Source of the DNA: Pirellulales bacterium
Lineage (GTDB): Bacteria; Planctomycetota; Planctomycetia; Pirellulales; Pirellulaceae
Length of the DNA: 46,234 nucleotides
Assembly: GCA_022451045.1 (NCBI GenBank)
Contig: JAKUOW010000002.1
Coordinates: 41,376-87,609 of the forward strand
Direction: 5' to 3'
A model generated the notes under the pieces. It saw nothing but the letters and a program-made list of their open reading frames with translations. It had not been told where the DNA came from and made no database searches. Each line of letters begins with the position of its first letter. The first letter of the stretch is position 1. This document shows positions 10,161 to 17,588 of this stretch, one piece after another. Both the position numbers and the translations under genes were made by a program.

Positions 10161-12194
10161 TCAACCCAGAAGCTGACCGCCAAGCTGTTCGGAAATAGCT
10201 GAAACCACATTCTCGCGAATCGCATCGGCTTCTTCACCGGTCATCGTGCGCTCGTCACTTCGCATGGTTACATTCAGCAGGATCCGTTTTCGGTGCTCGC
10301 CATCCTGATTTGGGTCGCGATACGTCTCAAGATATTTGACCGTCTGTAACTCTGTTCCAGCTGAATGAGCAACCACGGATTCTATTTGGGCCCAGCTAAC
10401 CGATTCATCGACCACAATATTCAAATCTCGGGCAATCGATGGCATCGTACTGATCGACGAGTGCTGTGGAACCAACGACGCGTGTTTTTCGAGCAACTCA
10501 AGCTTGATCTCAGCAACAGTTGCAGCGCTGCGCAAACCAAATTGCTTTAGCCCCTTGTCTGATACCTCACCGAGAAAACCGAACAGCTCTCCATCCAAAA
10601 GCAGCTTGGCCGATCTGCTTGGGTGTAACAAATCCAACTCCACTGACTCCACTGCTAATACAGCATCGACCTTCAATGTTGTAAGCAGCCGACTAATTAC
10701 ACCTTTAAGGTAGAAGTAATCCTCTCCAGTGGTGACGCCCACAAGTCGGATTTCTTGTGGCAGCGATTCACCTTGATTCAAGTACACCCGTGCTGTTTCA
10801 AACAACTCGATAACCGGATTTGAAAGTGACTGATTAATCCGCCGTGATTCAAGCAGACTGGGCACCAGACTGGGTCTGAGTGTATCCGCGCCCTTGAGCA
10901 TCGGTGTGTGATTCCTTAGCGGTTGGGCGCTCGACCATGGTGAATAGGCCGTGGCCCAGTCCTCAGTTACCACACTCGCAGACATCGCTTCATCAAATCC
11001 AACGCCGGTTAACACTGATCGAACTTTTTCCAACACGCGGTCGCTGTCGGTTTTAGCTGATGCTGCCATTGGCACCCTGGCATCTTCCGGAATCTCGTCA
11101 TAGCCGTAGATGCGAGCAATTTCTTCGATCAGATCTATTTCTCTGGATAGATCTCTACGCCACGTTGGCGGTACTACTTCGACCTGTGACTCGTCGGCTG
11201 ATACGATCTCATTTCCCAATTCAATGAGAATCCTCTTCACCTGCTCTTCTTCAACAGAAATACCCAGAATGCGATCAATCTGATTAAGCCGCAACGTGAC
11301 TGGCGATGGTGCCTGAGCCTTTTCACCAGCGCAAACAAGGCCTTGCTCAAGTGTGCCACCACAGATCTCAAGTATTAACTCACAACAACGTCGACTTGCC
11401 CAGTCCACACCTTCCGGGTCCATTCCCCGTTCAAAACGATAGGACGAAGGGCTAAACAGGTTTAACGCACGCGATGTACTTCGAGTCGCAAGCGGATCAA
11501 ACACGGCCGATTCAATTAGCACATCTACGGTAGATTCGCTTACTTCAGACTCTGCACCGCCCATTACGCCGCCGATAGCAATCGAGCCGGCATCATCTGC
11601 AATAACACACATGCCAGGCTGCAGCTTATACGTATGGTGATCAATCGCTTCGAATTCCTCATCAGCTGCTGCTGACCGTACCGTGATCGTGTTGCCGGTA
11701 ATCTGCGCAAGATCAAATGCATGGAGTGGTTGACCACACTCCATCAACACGTAGTTGGTAATATCCACAACATTGTTTACGGGTTCCCATTGAGGATTAA
11801 GCGGCTTGAAAATCGTCTCCAATCGTCTGACGAGCCAATCCGGACTGGGGCCCACTTTTACACCACGAATCACTCTGGCGGTGTAATGGGAACAGAGTTC
11901 CGGGCACTGGAGGTTTACACTTATTGAGTCTCCGGCATCACTGCCGTCCGCGGTAGGCTGAGGATCAGGGATGCTCAGCGGCTGGTCATAAAGAACTGCA
12001 ATTTCACGCGCAACCCCGATGTGCCCGAGACAGTCCGGACGGTTACTGGTTACTTCCAGGTCAATCGCCAGGTCATCGCCTACCGGCTCGGTGCCTTCAT
12101 GGTTCAGACCGGACATTGAAAGGCAGTCTTCCAATGCCTGTTGTTCCATATCCATCGAGACGTATTCAGTTAGCCAGTTTTTCGAAACAAGCAT
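10161..12194 (-). CDS. pheT: Phenylalanyl-tRNA synthetase beta subunit, compact form
   Basis: PheT forms the alpha2-beta2 enzyme with PheS and charges tRNA-Phe. The N-terminal segment MLVSKNWLTEYVSMD and SGLNHEG run straight into LAIDLEVTSNRPDCLGHIGVAREI, where most bacterial PheT proteins carry about 100 residues of OB-fold tRNA-binding domain. The protein therefore has 677 residues instead of about 800. The B3/B4 editing region (LVRRLETIFKPLNPQW, VVDITNYVLMECGQPLHAFD), the B5 region and the C-terminal anticodon-binding ferredoxin-like domain (SIARDLNIVVDESVSW) are present. pheS lies 87 bases upstream. The last base abuts the convergent ridA-type gene. Confidence 0.95.
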   Translation of the reverse strand: MLVSKNWLTEYVSMDMEQQALEDCLSMSGLNHEGTEPVGDDLAIDLEVTSNRPDCLGHIGVAREIAVLYDQPLSIPDPQPTADGSDAGDSISVNLQCPELCSHYTARVIRGVKVGPSPDWLVRRLETIFKPLNPQWEPVNNVVDITNYVLMECGQPLHAFDLAQITGNTITVRSAAADEEFEAIDHHTYKLQPGMCVIADDAGSIAIGGVMGGAESEVSESTVDVLIESAVFDPLATRSTSRALNLFSPSSYRFERGMDPEGVDWASRRCCELILEICGGTLEQGLVCAGEKAQAPSPVTLRLNQIDRILGISVEEEQVKRILIELGNEIVSADESQVEVVPPTWRRDLSREIDLIEEIARIYGYDEIPEDARVPMAASAKTDSDRVLEKVRSVLTGVGFDEAMSASVVTEDWATAYSPWSSAQPLRNHTPMLKGADTLRPSLVPSLLESRRINQSLSNPVIELFETARVYLNQGESLPQEIRLVGVTTGEDYFYLKGVISRLLTTLKVDAVLAVESVELDLLHPSRSAKLLLDGELFGFLGEVSDKGLKQFGLRSAATVAEIKLELLEKHASLVPQHSSISTMPSIARDLNIVVDESVSWAQIESVVAHSAGTELQTVKYLETYRDPNQDGEHRKRILLNVTMRSDERTMTGEEADAIRENVVSAISEQLGGQLLG

Positions 12195-12281
12195 GATTCT
12201 CTTTCACTCTCTTTATTGCTGCGCAATTCCGCTTTCAGCTGCTATCCGCTCTATCATGAACAGTATCCTGTTACCCATTCC

Positions 12282-13304
12282 TTAGAACTGCTCCAGGAAT
12301 CTCACATCGTTCTTATAGAATTCACGGATATCCGTTACCCCGTGACGCCGCATGCAGAGTCTTTCTACTCCCAGTCCGAAGGCAAATCCGGTTACTTCTT
12401 CCGGGTCATATCCAACTTCCTTTAATACATTCGGGTCCACCATGCCTGCTCCACCAAATTCGATCCACTGGTCATTCCAGTAGTAATCTGCTTCCACGCT
12501 CGGTTCTGTGAACGGGAAAAATGACGGGCGAAACCGGATAGAAACATCACCGCCTAGGTAACTTGTTGCAAATAGCCGTAACACAGTCTTCAGGTCGGAC
12601 ATGGTTACGTTCTCGTCAATCCACAATCCTTCCATTTGATGAAACATTGGGTAGTGCGTGGCATCGGCTGTATCTGGTCGATATACACGTCCAAGTGAAA
12701 TAATCCTCACAGGCGGTGGTGTCGTTTCCATCACCCGGATCTGAACAGTACTTGTCTGACTCCGCATAAGCCACTGTGGTAACACGTCATCGCCGAGGCC
12801 TGCAGTCGCAAGGTAAAAATTATCTAGCGGATCACGGGCAGGGTGCTCATTGGGAATATTAAGGGCTTCGAAGTTATGCCGTATATCTTCAATCTCCGGA
12901 CCATCGGCAACTGAAAACCCAAGGCGACCCATGATGTCCTTTAGTTCTTCGATCGTCTGCGTAATCGGGTGTAATCTGCCAATCCGAAATGCAGATCCGG
13001 GCAAGCTGGCGTCAAATGTAGGGTCGATATCGCCACCACCACCACCAGCCAGCCGTTCACTTGCCTCTTCGAATGCCGCTTCAATGGCCTGCTTGGTGGC
13101 ATTGAATGTCTTACCTGCTTCCGGTTTATCGGGCTTATCAATTCCACCCATCATTTTTTGCGTGGACTTGAGTCTCCCATTCTTGGCGCCGAGAAACTCG
13201 ATTCTGGACGCTTCCAGGGCGTCCATATCGGCCGCATCCGAGAATGACGACTTTGCCTCGGTAACCAGCTGATCCAGTTCCTGTAAAAACTCCTGGAGGG
13301 CCAT
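12282..13304 (-). CDS. pheS: Phenylalanyl-tRNA synthetase alpha subunit
   Basis: PheS is the catalytic class II subunit that activates phenylalanine. The 340-residue length is typical. The N-terminal coiled coil (about 1-90) is followed by the class II core: [37 protein letters not shown], the Phe-pocket region, motif 2 with [21 protein letters not shown], and motif 3 with [15 protein letters not shown] Gly-rich stretch (AGGGGGD) near residue 90 lies between the coiled coil and the core. It lies downstream of rplT behind an intrinsic terminator and upstream of pheT. Confidence 0.96.
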   Translation of the reverse strand: MALQEFLQELDQLVTEAKSSFSDAADMDALEASRIEFLGAKNGRLKSTQKMMGGIDKPDKPEAGKTFNATKQAIEAAFEEASERLAGGGGGDIDPTFDASLPGSAFRIGRLHPITQTIEELKDIMGRLGFSVADGPEIEDIRHNFEALNIPNEHPARDPLDNFYLATAGLGDDVLPQWLMRSQTSTVQIRVMETTPPPVRIISLGRVYRPDTADATHYPMFHQMEGLWIDENVTMSDLKTVLRLFATSYLGGDVSIRFRPSFFPFTEPSVEADYYWNDQWIEFGGAGMVDPNVLKEVGYDPEEVTGFAFGLGVERLCMRRHGVTDIREFYKNDVRFLEQF

Positions 13305-13358
13305 GTCTCTCTGTCTACTTATGAAGTGTGGTTTAGTAACTAGATGATGATAAAAAGA

Positions 13359-13394
13359 ACAGGGGAGATAAGTCTACTGACTTGTCTCCCCTGT
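13359..13394 (-). terminator. Intrinsic terminator/attenuator between rplT and pheS
   Basis: On the minus strand the arms are ACAGGGGAGA and TCTCCCCTGT (10 bp), then one C-A mismatch, then AAGTC/GACTT (5 bp) with a four-base loop. The hairpin is followed at once by TCTTTTTATC, a U-rich tract. It lies 49 bases after the rplT stop and 55 bases before the pheS start, so it either ends the rpmI-rplT mRNA or controls read-through into pheST. Confidence 0.85.
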
Positions 13395-13436
13395 CGATTG
13401 ATCTGGTGCAATTTCGACCAAATTGGCCGAACTCAT
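13374..13436 (-). CDS. Possible 20-residue leader peptide before pheS
   Basis: An ATG six bases after the rplT stop opens a 20-codon frame that ends in a TAG next to the loop of the pheS-proximal terminator hairpin. A ribosome finishing this frame would cover the 5' arm of the hairpin. The frame has no Phe codons, unlike the pheM leader peptide of E. coli, and only a weak GGA before the ATG. It could be translated by reinitiation after rplT. It may also be chance; there is no family support. Confidence 0.25.
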   Translation of the reverse strand: MSSANLVEIAPDQSTGETSQ

Positions 13437-13442
13437 TCCAAC

Positions 13443-13799
13443 TTAGGCTGCAAGTGCTGACTTTGCTTCTTCAACTACAGCATCAAAACCAGTTGGATCA
13501 TGAATCGCCATTTCTGATAACGATTTGCGATCAAGCTGGATGTTTGCTTTGTTGAGCCCGTTGATAAATTCGCTGTATCGCAGGCCGCGTTCACGAACAG
13601 CAGCATTGATACGTGTAATCCAAAGTCGGCGGAAGTTTCGCTTTCGCGTCTTACGATCACGGTAAGCATAAACGCCAGCACGAATCAGTGTCTCTTTGAC
13701 GGTGCGAGTCAGGTTATTACGACCGCCCCGATATCCTTTAGCTCGCTTAAATAAGCGTTTCTTAGCTCGATTACGAGCTGAACCTTTGCTGGTTCTCAT
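13443..13799 (-). CDS. rplT: Ribosomal protein bL20
   Basis: bL20 is an early-assembly 50S protein. The 118-residue length and the sequence are typical: [20 protein letters not shown], then [20 protein letters not shown], and [20 protein letters not shown]. Its basic N-terminal tail binds 23S rRNA. The ATG at 13799 has AAGGAG nine bases upstream. It follows rpmI after 136 bases that hold two competing hairpins. In other bacteria bL20 represses its own operon by binding such leader structures. Confidence 0.98.
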   Translation of the reverse strand: MRTSKGSARNRAKKRLFKRAKGYRGGRNNLTRTVKETLIRAGVYAYRDRKTRKRNFRRLWITRINAAVRERGLRYSEFINGLNKANIQLDRKSLSEMAIHDPTGFDAVVEEAKSALAA

Positions 13800-13826
13800 C
13801 TTCTTTCTCCTTGTCTCCGTAAGGCC

Positions 13827-13845
13827 CTTTTAGTGTGACTAAAAG
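13827..13845. other. Hairpin in the rplT 5' leader
   Basis: CTTTTAGT and ACTAAAAG form a perfect 8-bp stem with a three-base loop, about 30 bases upstream of the rplT start. There is no U-tract after it on the minus strand, so it is not a terminator. It could be part of a bL20 binding site. Confidence 0.45.
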
Positions 13846-13875
13846 CGTTGTATTGCCCACGCAGTCTTATTTAGT

Positions 13876-13926
13876 TGACCAGTTGCATTCAAGTTGGTCA
13901 CGGTAACCGATCACTTTGTCGTGACC
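13876..13926 (-). promoter_or_regulatory. Mutually exclusive hairpins in the rpmI-rplT spacer
   Basis: On the minus strand, GGTCACG pairs with CGTGACC (positions 13926-13920 with 13902-13896), while the overlapping TGACCA pairs with TGGTCA (13900-13895 with 13881-13876). The two stems share TGACC, so only one can form at a time. Such a switch between two stems is common in ribosomal protein leaders. Its role here is inference. Confidence 0.4.
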
Positions 13927-13935
13927 GGCAAGGCG

Positions 13936-14139
13936 CTAGTTGCTGTTGCCGTGAAGGCCGTCTACAACTCGCTTCGTATCAGCTTCAGCAAGTACGGTGG
14001 TGCCTCGAAGATTGCGTTTGCGCTTTTGCGACATACGCGCTGCGAGGTGACTTGTACCTGCTGATCGGTGCTTAACCTTGCCGTTGGCAGTTACACGAAA
14101 ACGTTTCTTGATGCCCTTGTGTGTCTTTTGCTTTGGCAT
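13936..14139 (-). CDS. rpmI: Ribosomal protein bL35
   Basis: bL35 is a small basic 50S protein. The 67-residue length and the start MPKQKTHKGIKKRFRVTANG match the family, as do KHRSAGTSHLAARMSQKRKRNLRG and the C-terminal KRVVDGLHG. It stands next to rplT as in most bacteria, but infC, which usually comes first, is not in front of it; a glycosyltransferase gene is. AGGAAA lies before the start. Confidence 0.97.
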   Translation of the reverse strand: MPKQKTHKGIKKRFRVTANGKVKHRSAGTSHLAARMSQKRKRNLRGTTVLAEADTKRVVDGLHGNSN

Positions 14140-14204
14140 CCGTTTATTTCCTACCTGTTGTTTAGCTTAGTGCTAGTGGAAACAGTCAATTCTAGGTCGA
14201 TATT

Positions 14205-15518
14205 TCATCCGACGGAAGGGGTAATACTGACTACCTCAAGAGTCCTGCTGGCCATGGCTTGCATATTTCGCCGAGCGATTACGTTGGCTCTTCCCTGCGA
14301 TCCCAATTCCGCTAATCTCTCATGTGAATCCAATAATGCAGCCAATGTATCGCAAAGTGCATCAGCATCATTCGGAGGTACAAACTCTCCCCCACCCACT
14401 TCACCGAGCAATTCCGGAAAGGCACCGTGATCTGGTACAACAACAGGAACTCCAGCCGCCAGTGACTCCAGCACGAATAGTCCTTTTGGCTCCCGATAAA
14501 CCGTTGGTACACACATCAAATCGATGCCATTGAGCATTTCGAGCTTTTGCTCACGCGAGATCGTGCCGTGATCTGTAAAACAGCTCTCCAGTCCTGCATC
14601 GCGGAGTTTCTGTAATTGCTCATTGGCAAATTCAATATTGGTACTGCCTCGCCACCCAGCGATATCCAAGTGCACATCTTCAAAACTGGTGCGTTTCTTC
14701 AACTGAATGAAGGCATCCACCAACACGTGTAGACCCTTTTCCTTCGACAGCCTTGCCAGGTAACCAACGCGGCGTGAATCTCGCTGTTCACCAGAACGCT
14801 CAATCGTCTCGAAGTCCGTTGTGTCGATTCCCAGCGGTACGACATGGATCTTCTCTTTGGGAATCTCGAGCATCTCACTCATGAGATTCCCATAGTAATC
14901 GCTATTCACCAGAAAACCGTCAATCGATTTCACAAGACTTCGCATTTCCGACAAGGCTTGCGACCGATACGGTTCGACAAGGTCGTCAAGAAAGATATCG
15001 TCACCCTGAAGTGTCGCGAATACCGGGATATTGAGATCCGTGCGTATCGAAGGAGCACATCCACCAATCAGCAAATTACTGAGTACAACGACATCCGGCT
15101 TAAGGCTCTTTCGCAGCCAACCGCATAGCCGTTTCACTTCTTTGCGTTGGTGCCCGTTTTTCCCACGTAGCATCGAAACAGTAAGCGCTCCAAGCTGCTT
15201 TGGCTTAATCTCCATACCCTTGGAGCTAACTTTCCTAATCAGCCAGGGTACGTCTAAAAACCGATCAATGAACCGAGGTATATACCTGAACAGAAAGAAC
15301 TTCTGTTGAAGGTAAACATTCACACCACCAAAGAAAACCTGATCGACACTGACATCCTCTTCATCGGTCCGTATCGGCGTATAAGTTGGGATGAGAGTGG
15401 TCTCCGCACCCATAGCTGTAAGAGCACGGGCAAGTGTGTTGTCGTGCAGACAACTGCCACAAAACATATTGGCTGCGCCAGATGTGAGGTATGCGATTTT
15501 TGGATTCGTCTCACTCAT
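14205..15518 (-). CDS. Glycosyltransferase family 4 (GT-B fold)
   Basis: This 437-residue cytoplasmic enzyme transfers a sugar from a nucleotide donor to an unknown acceptor. The N-terminal domain starts with KIAYLTSGAANMFCGSCLHDN, with a Gly-containing loop typical of the acceptor side. The C-terminal Rossmann domain begins at GIDTTDF, with RVGYLARLSKEKGLHVLVDAF and the donor-binding EX7E region REPKGLFVLESLAAGVPVVVPDHGAFPELL, which are hallmarks of GT4 (Glycos_transf_1). The Cys pair in NMFCGSCLHD is unusual. It lies 65 bases upstream of rpmI and 73 bases downstream of a membrane-protein gene on the same strand. Lipid or exopolysaccharide glycosylation is possible. Confidence 0.88.
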   Translation of the reverse strand: MSETNPKIAYLTSGAANMFCGSCLHDNTLARALTAMGAETTLIPTYTPIRTDEEDVSVDQVFFGGVNVYLQQKFFLFRYIPRFIDRFLDVPWLIRKVSSKGMEIKPKQLGALTVSMLRGKNGHQRKEVKRLCGWLRKSLKPDVVVLSNLLIGGCAPSIRTDLNIPVFATLQGDDIFLDDLVEPYRSQALSEMRSLVKSIDGFLVNSDYYGNLMSEMLEIPKEKIHVVPLGIDTTDFETIERSGEQRDSRRVGYLARLSKEKGLHVLVDAFIQLKKRTSFEDVHLDIAGWRGSTNIEFANEQLQKLRDAGLESCFTDHGTISREQKLEMLNGIDLMCVPTVYREPKGLFVLESLAAGVPVVVPDHGAFPELLGEVGGGEFVPPNDADALCDTLAALLDSHERLAELGSQGRANVIARRNMQAMASRTLEVVSITPSVG

Positions 15519-15591
15519 CTCGTCCGGTCTTCTTGAGCCCTATTTCAAGTAGAAGCAACGTCAGTCGCCACTGTTTATCATTGTACAAGTG

Positions 15592-16068
15592 TCAGCTGCG
15601 CGTCTTACTACGCCACCATATCGCTAAGATCGCTGCAATGACAATGATACCGAGATATCTAGGTAAACCGGCGCGAAACACGACTGCACCGTTCACCATG
15701 ATCAAAATCAGAAACAAATGAAAGGCACTGGATAAGCGATTCGACCGATTCTGATAAGACTCCGGTGAACCCCATAGCCAAATCACATCCGCAATCCAGA
15801 CGAGGACAAACAGATAATTGAAATAGACACCGTAGCCAAACCGAAAACCAAGCACGCGTTCTGTCTCATTAGCAATGTGCTCAAAAGCATGGTGATGATT
15901 CCAGTGATGTACATCGGATAACGCCAGATAGGCATGAAGTGCAGCCAACAAACAAGCGGTGGACCACACAACTTTGAAAAGTGCAGATGTTTGTTGTCGT
16001 TTGGACAGAATCAGCCCTAACGCAATTGCATACAGTGACGCCGAAACATAAATGGAAGTCGCTAACAC
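15592..16068 (-). CDS. Small multi-pass membrane protein, unknown
   Basis: This 158-residue protein has about four hydrophobic segments: near 4-20, 32-48, 82-98 and 115-148. Between the second and third is a His-rich stretch, DVHHWNHHHAFEHIANE, with seven histidines in 16 residues. This could bind a metal or heme, but no family is recognised. The start is GTG at 16068, with only a weak GAGG upstream; a stop codon lies nine codons earlier in the same frame. It lies 24 bases after the FAD oxidoreductase stop, so the two are likely co-transcribed. Confidence 0.65.
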   Translation of the reverse strand: MLATSIYVSASLYAIALGLILSKRQQTSALFKVVWSTACLLAALHAYLALSDVHHWNHHHAFEHIANETERVLGFRFGYGVYFNYLFVLVWIADVIWLWGSPESYQNRSNRLSSAFHLFLILIMVNGAVVFRAGLPRYLGIIVIAAILAIWWRSKTRS

Positions 16069-16092
16069 CTTTGGAATTGACCTCGTCTCACT

Positions 16093-17571
16093 TCAACCCG
16101 TCTTGATTGGATTCGTGCTGGCCAGGCATTCACCGGCCAAGCGACCACTCGTCATTGCCCACGCGATATGCAAACCATGGCTCCACAGGATCATTCCGCT
16201 TAACCCATTTTGACCAACTGCATAAAGTCCATTTATCGGCTCATGCGCATCACCGAGCACCTGCATCTGCTGATTTACCATGGCACCTCCCTCTGTCGTG
16301 GTGAAGTATGCCTTCACCGGCCCCAGCACCGCCCAGCGATTGCTAGCCGGATCCAGTTCGTCTGACTCTTCAATCGCCAGTCTTAACTGTTTCGAAGGCA
16401 GGTTCGCTGATTCAGCCACCGCTGAAATGCTGGTTCCAAGGTGCGTTACATCCGGCCTCAGCCGCTGATAGTCCTTTACATAAGCGTACGCGATATCCGG
16501 AGCAGTTGATATGAACTTCGGCCATACGCTGTATAGCTGAATCAACCGATCATCCATGATGATATACGCCTGTTTTTCGTTTTGATCCGCTACCGCAATC
16601 TCTCGATCCGGCCAGTTTGATTCATTTACAAATCGGTCGCCATCACGATTCACCAGAATAGCGCCATCGTCAAACAAGCTGTCCTCTGGATGCTGCCACG
16701 TCACGAGCAGTCGCTTGATCATTCGGTTCATAATCCAGTTAGGCATCTTGCTGGCAATAAACCCTAAAACCCGTGCTCTCCAACCCGTAGTCGGCAGCCA
16801 CTGCTGAAATGGTTGTTTGCGTTGAGTCACAAATCGCAACTCTGGGCCGTATGTCACATCCATATTCACCATATCTGCGCCCGCATCCATGGCGAGTCGA
16901 TGCCCTGCCCCAATCGCTCTCGGATTGATTCCTTCGATTTGGCCAAACTGCTCACCTTTATATTTAGCGATCAATTCCGGATTGGATGAATAGTCTCCAC
17001 CGGCCAAAATGACTCCCCTGCTCGCTAACCAGCGGCATTTCTCACCTCGCAAAACGCCGCTCACGCCAACAACACGATCTTGTTCAATAATCAGCTCTGT
17101 GTCAGCAACTCCAGAATGAATCACGCCACCGTGTTTGCGAAGTTCTAGTTGAAACGTTGCAACATACGCTTTAGCCCCGGGGATCACGTTGTGCATTCTT
17201 GGTTTCTGATTGGGTGGCTCCGGGCTAGGGCCAACAAATCGCAATCCCATAGACTCCAGCCACTGATGTGTCCTAGCCGTATGGCCAAGAAAAAATGTCC
17301 GCATGGATTTATTGTTTCGAGCTTCAATTTCGGGTGGCGCAAACTTAATCAGGTCATCTTCATGATCTGCAGGAGAGTCTGTAACCCCAGCCACCTTCTG
17401 GTGACGTGTGCCAGACGATGTGTATGACCCCACGGCAATGCCAGTCGTACCGCCGAGTTCCTGGCAACGTTCCAAGACGACGACCTTCAATCCAAGCTGT
17501 GCTGCTCTTGTGGCAGCCGCCAACCCACTGCCTCCACCACCCACGACCACTACATCAAAATCACTGGTCAC
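16093..17571 (-). CDS. FAD-dependent oxidoreductase of the fumarate reductase/ketosteroid dehydrogenase type
   Basis: The 492-residue protein opens with a Rossmann FAD motif, DVVVVGGGGSGLAAATRAAQ, with VVLERCQELGGTTGIA closing the ADP site. The C-terminal segment GLYAVGQNGLSGMILWSHGLHIAW closes the FAD site. This is the FAD_binding_2 layout of fumarate reductase flavoproteins, urocanate reductases and 3-ketosteroid dehydrogenases; the substrate is unknown. Start GTG at 17571 puts the FAD motif at the N-terminus. It lies 17 bases after glnE and 24 bases before the membrane-protein gene. No quinone-linked partner subunit is seen. Confidence 0.85.
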   Translation of the reverse strand: MTSDFDVVVVGGGGSGLAAATRAAQLGLKVVVLERCQELGGTTGIAVGSYTSSGTRHQKVAGVTDSPADHEDDLIKFAPPEIEARNNKSMRTFFLGHTARTHQWLESMGLRFVGPSPEPPNQKPRMHNVIPGAKAYVATFQLELRKHGGVIHSGVADTELIIEQDRVVGVSGVLRGEKCRWLASRGVILAGGDYSSNPELIAKYKGEQFGQIEGINPRAIGAGHRLAMDAGADMVNMDVTYGPELRFVTQRKQPFQQWLPTTGWRARVLGFIASKMPNWIMNRMIKRLLVTWQHPEDSLFDDGAILVNRDGDRFVNESNWPDREIAVADQNEKQAYIIMDDRLIQLYSVWPKFISTAPDIAYAYVKDYQRLRPDVTHLGTSISAVAESANLPSKQLRLAIEESDELDPASNRWAVLGPVKAYFTTTEGGAMVNQQMQVLGDAHEPINGLYAVGQNGLSGMILWSHGLHIAWAMTSGRLAGECLASTNPIKTG

Positions 17572-17588
17572 TGGCGAATCCCCGAATC

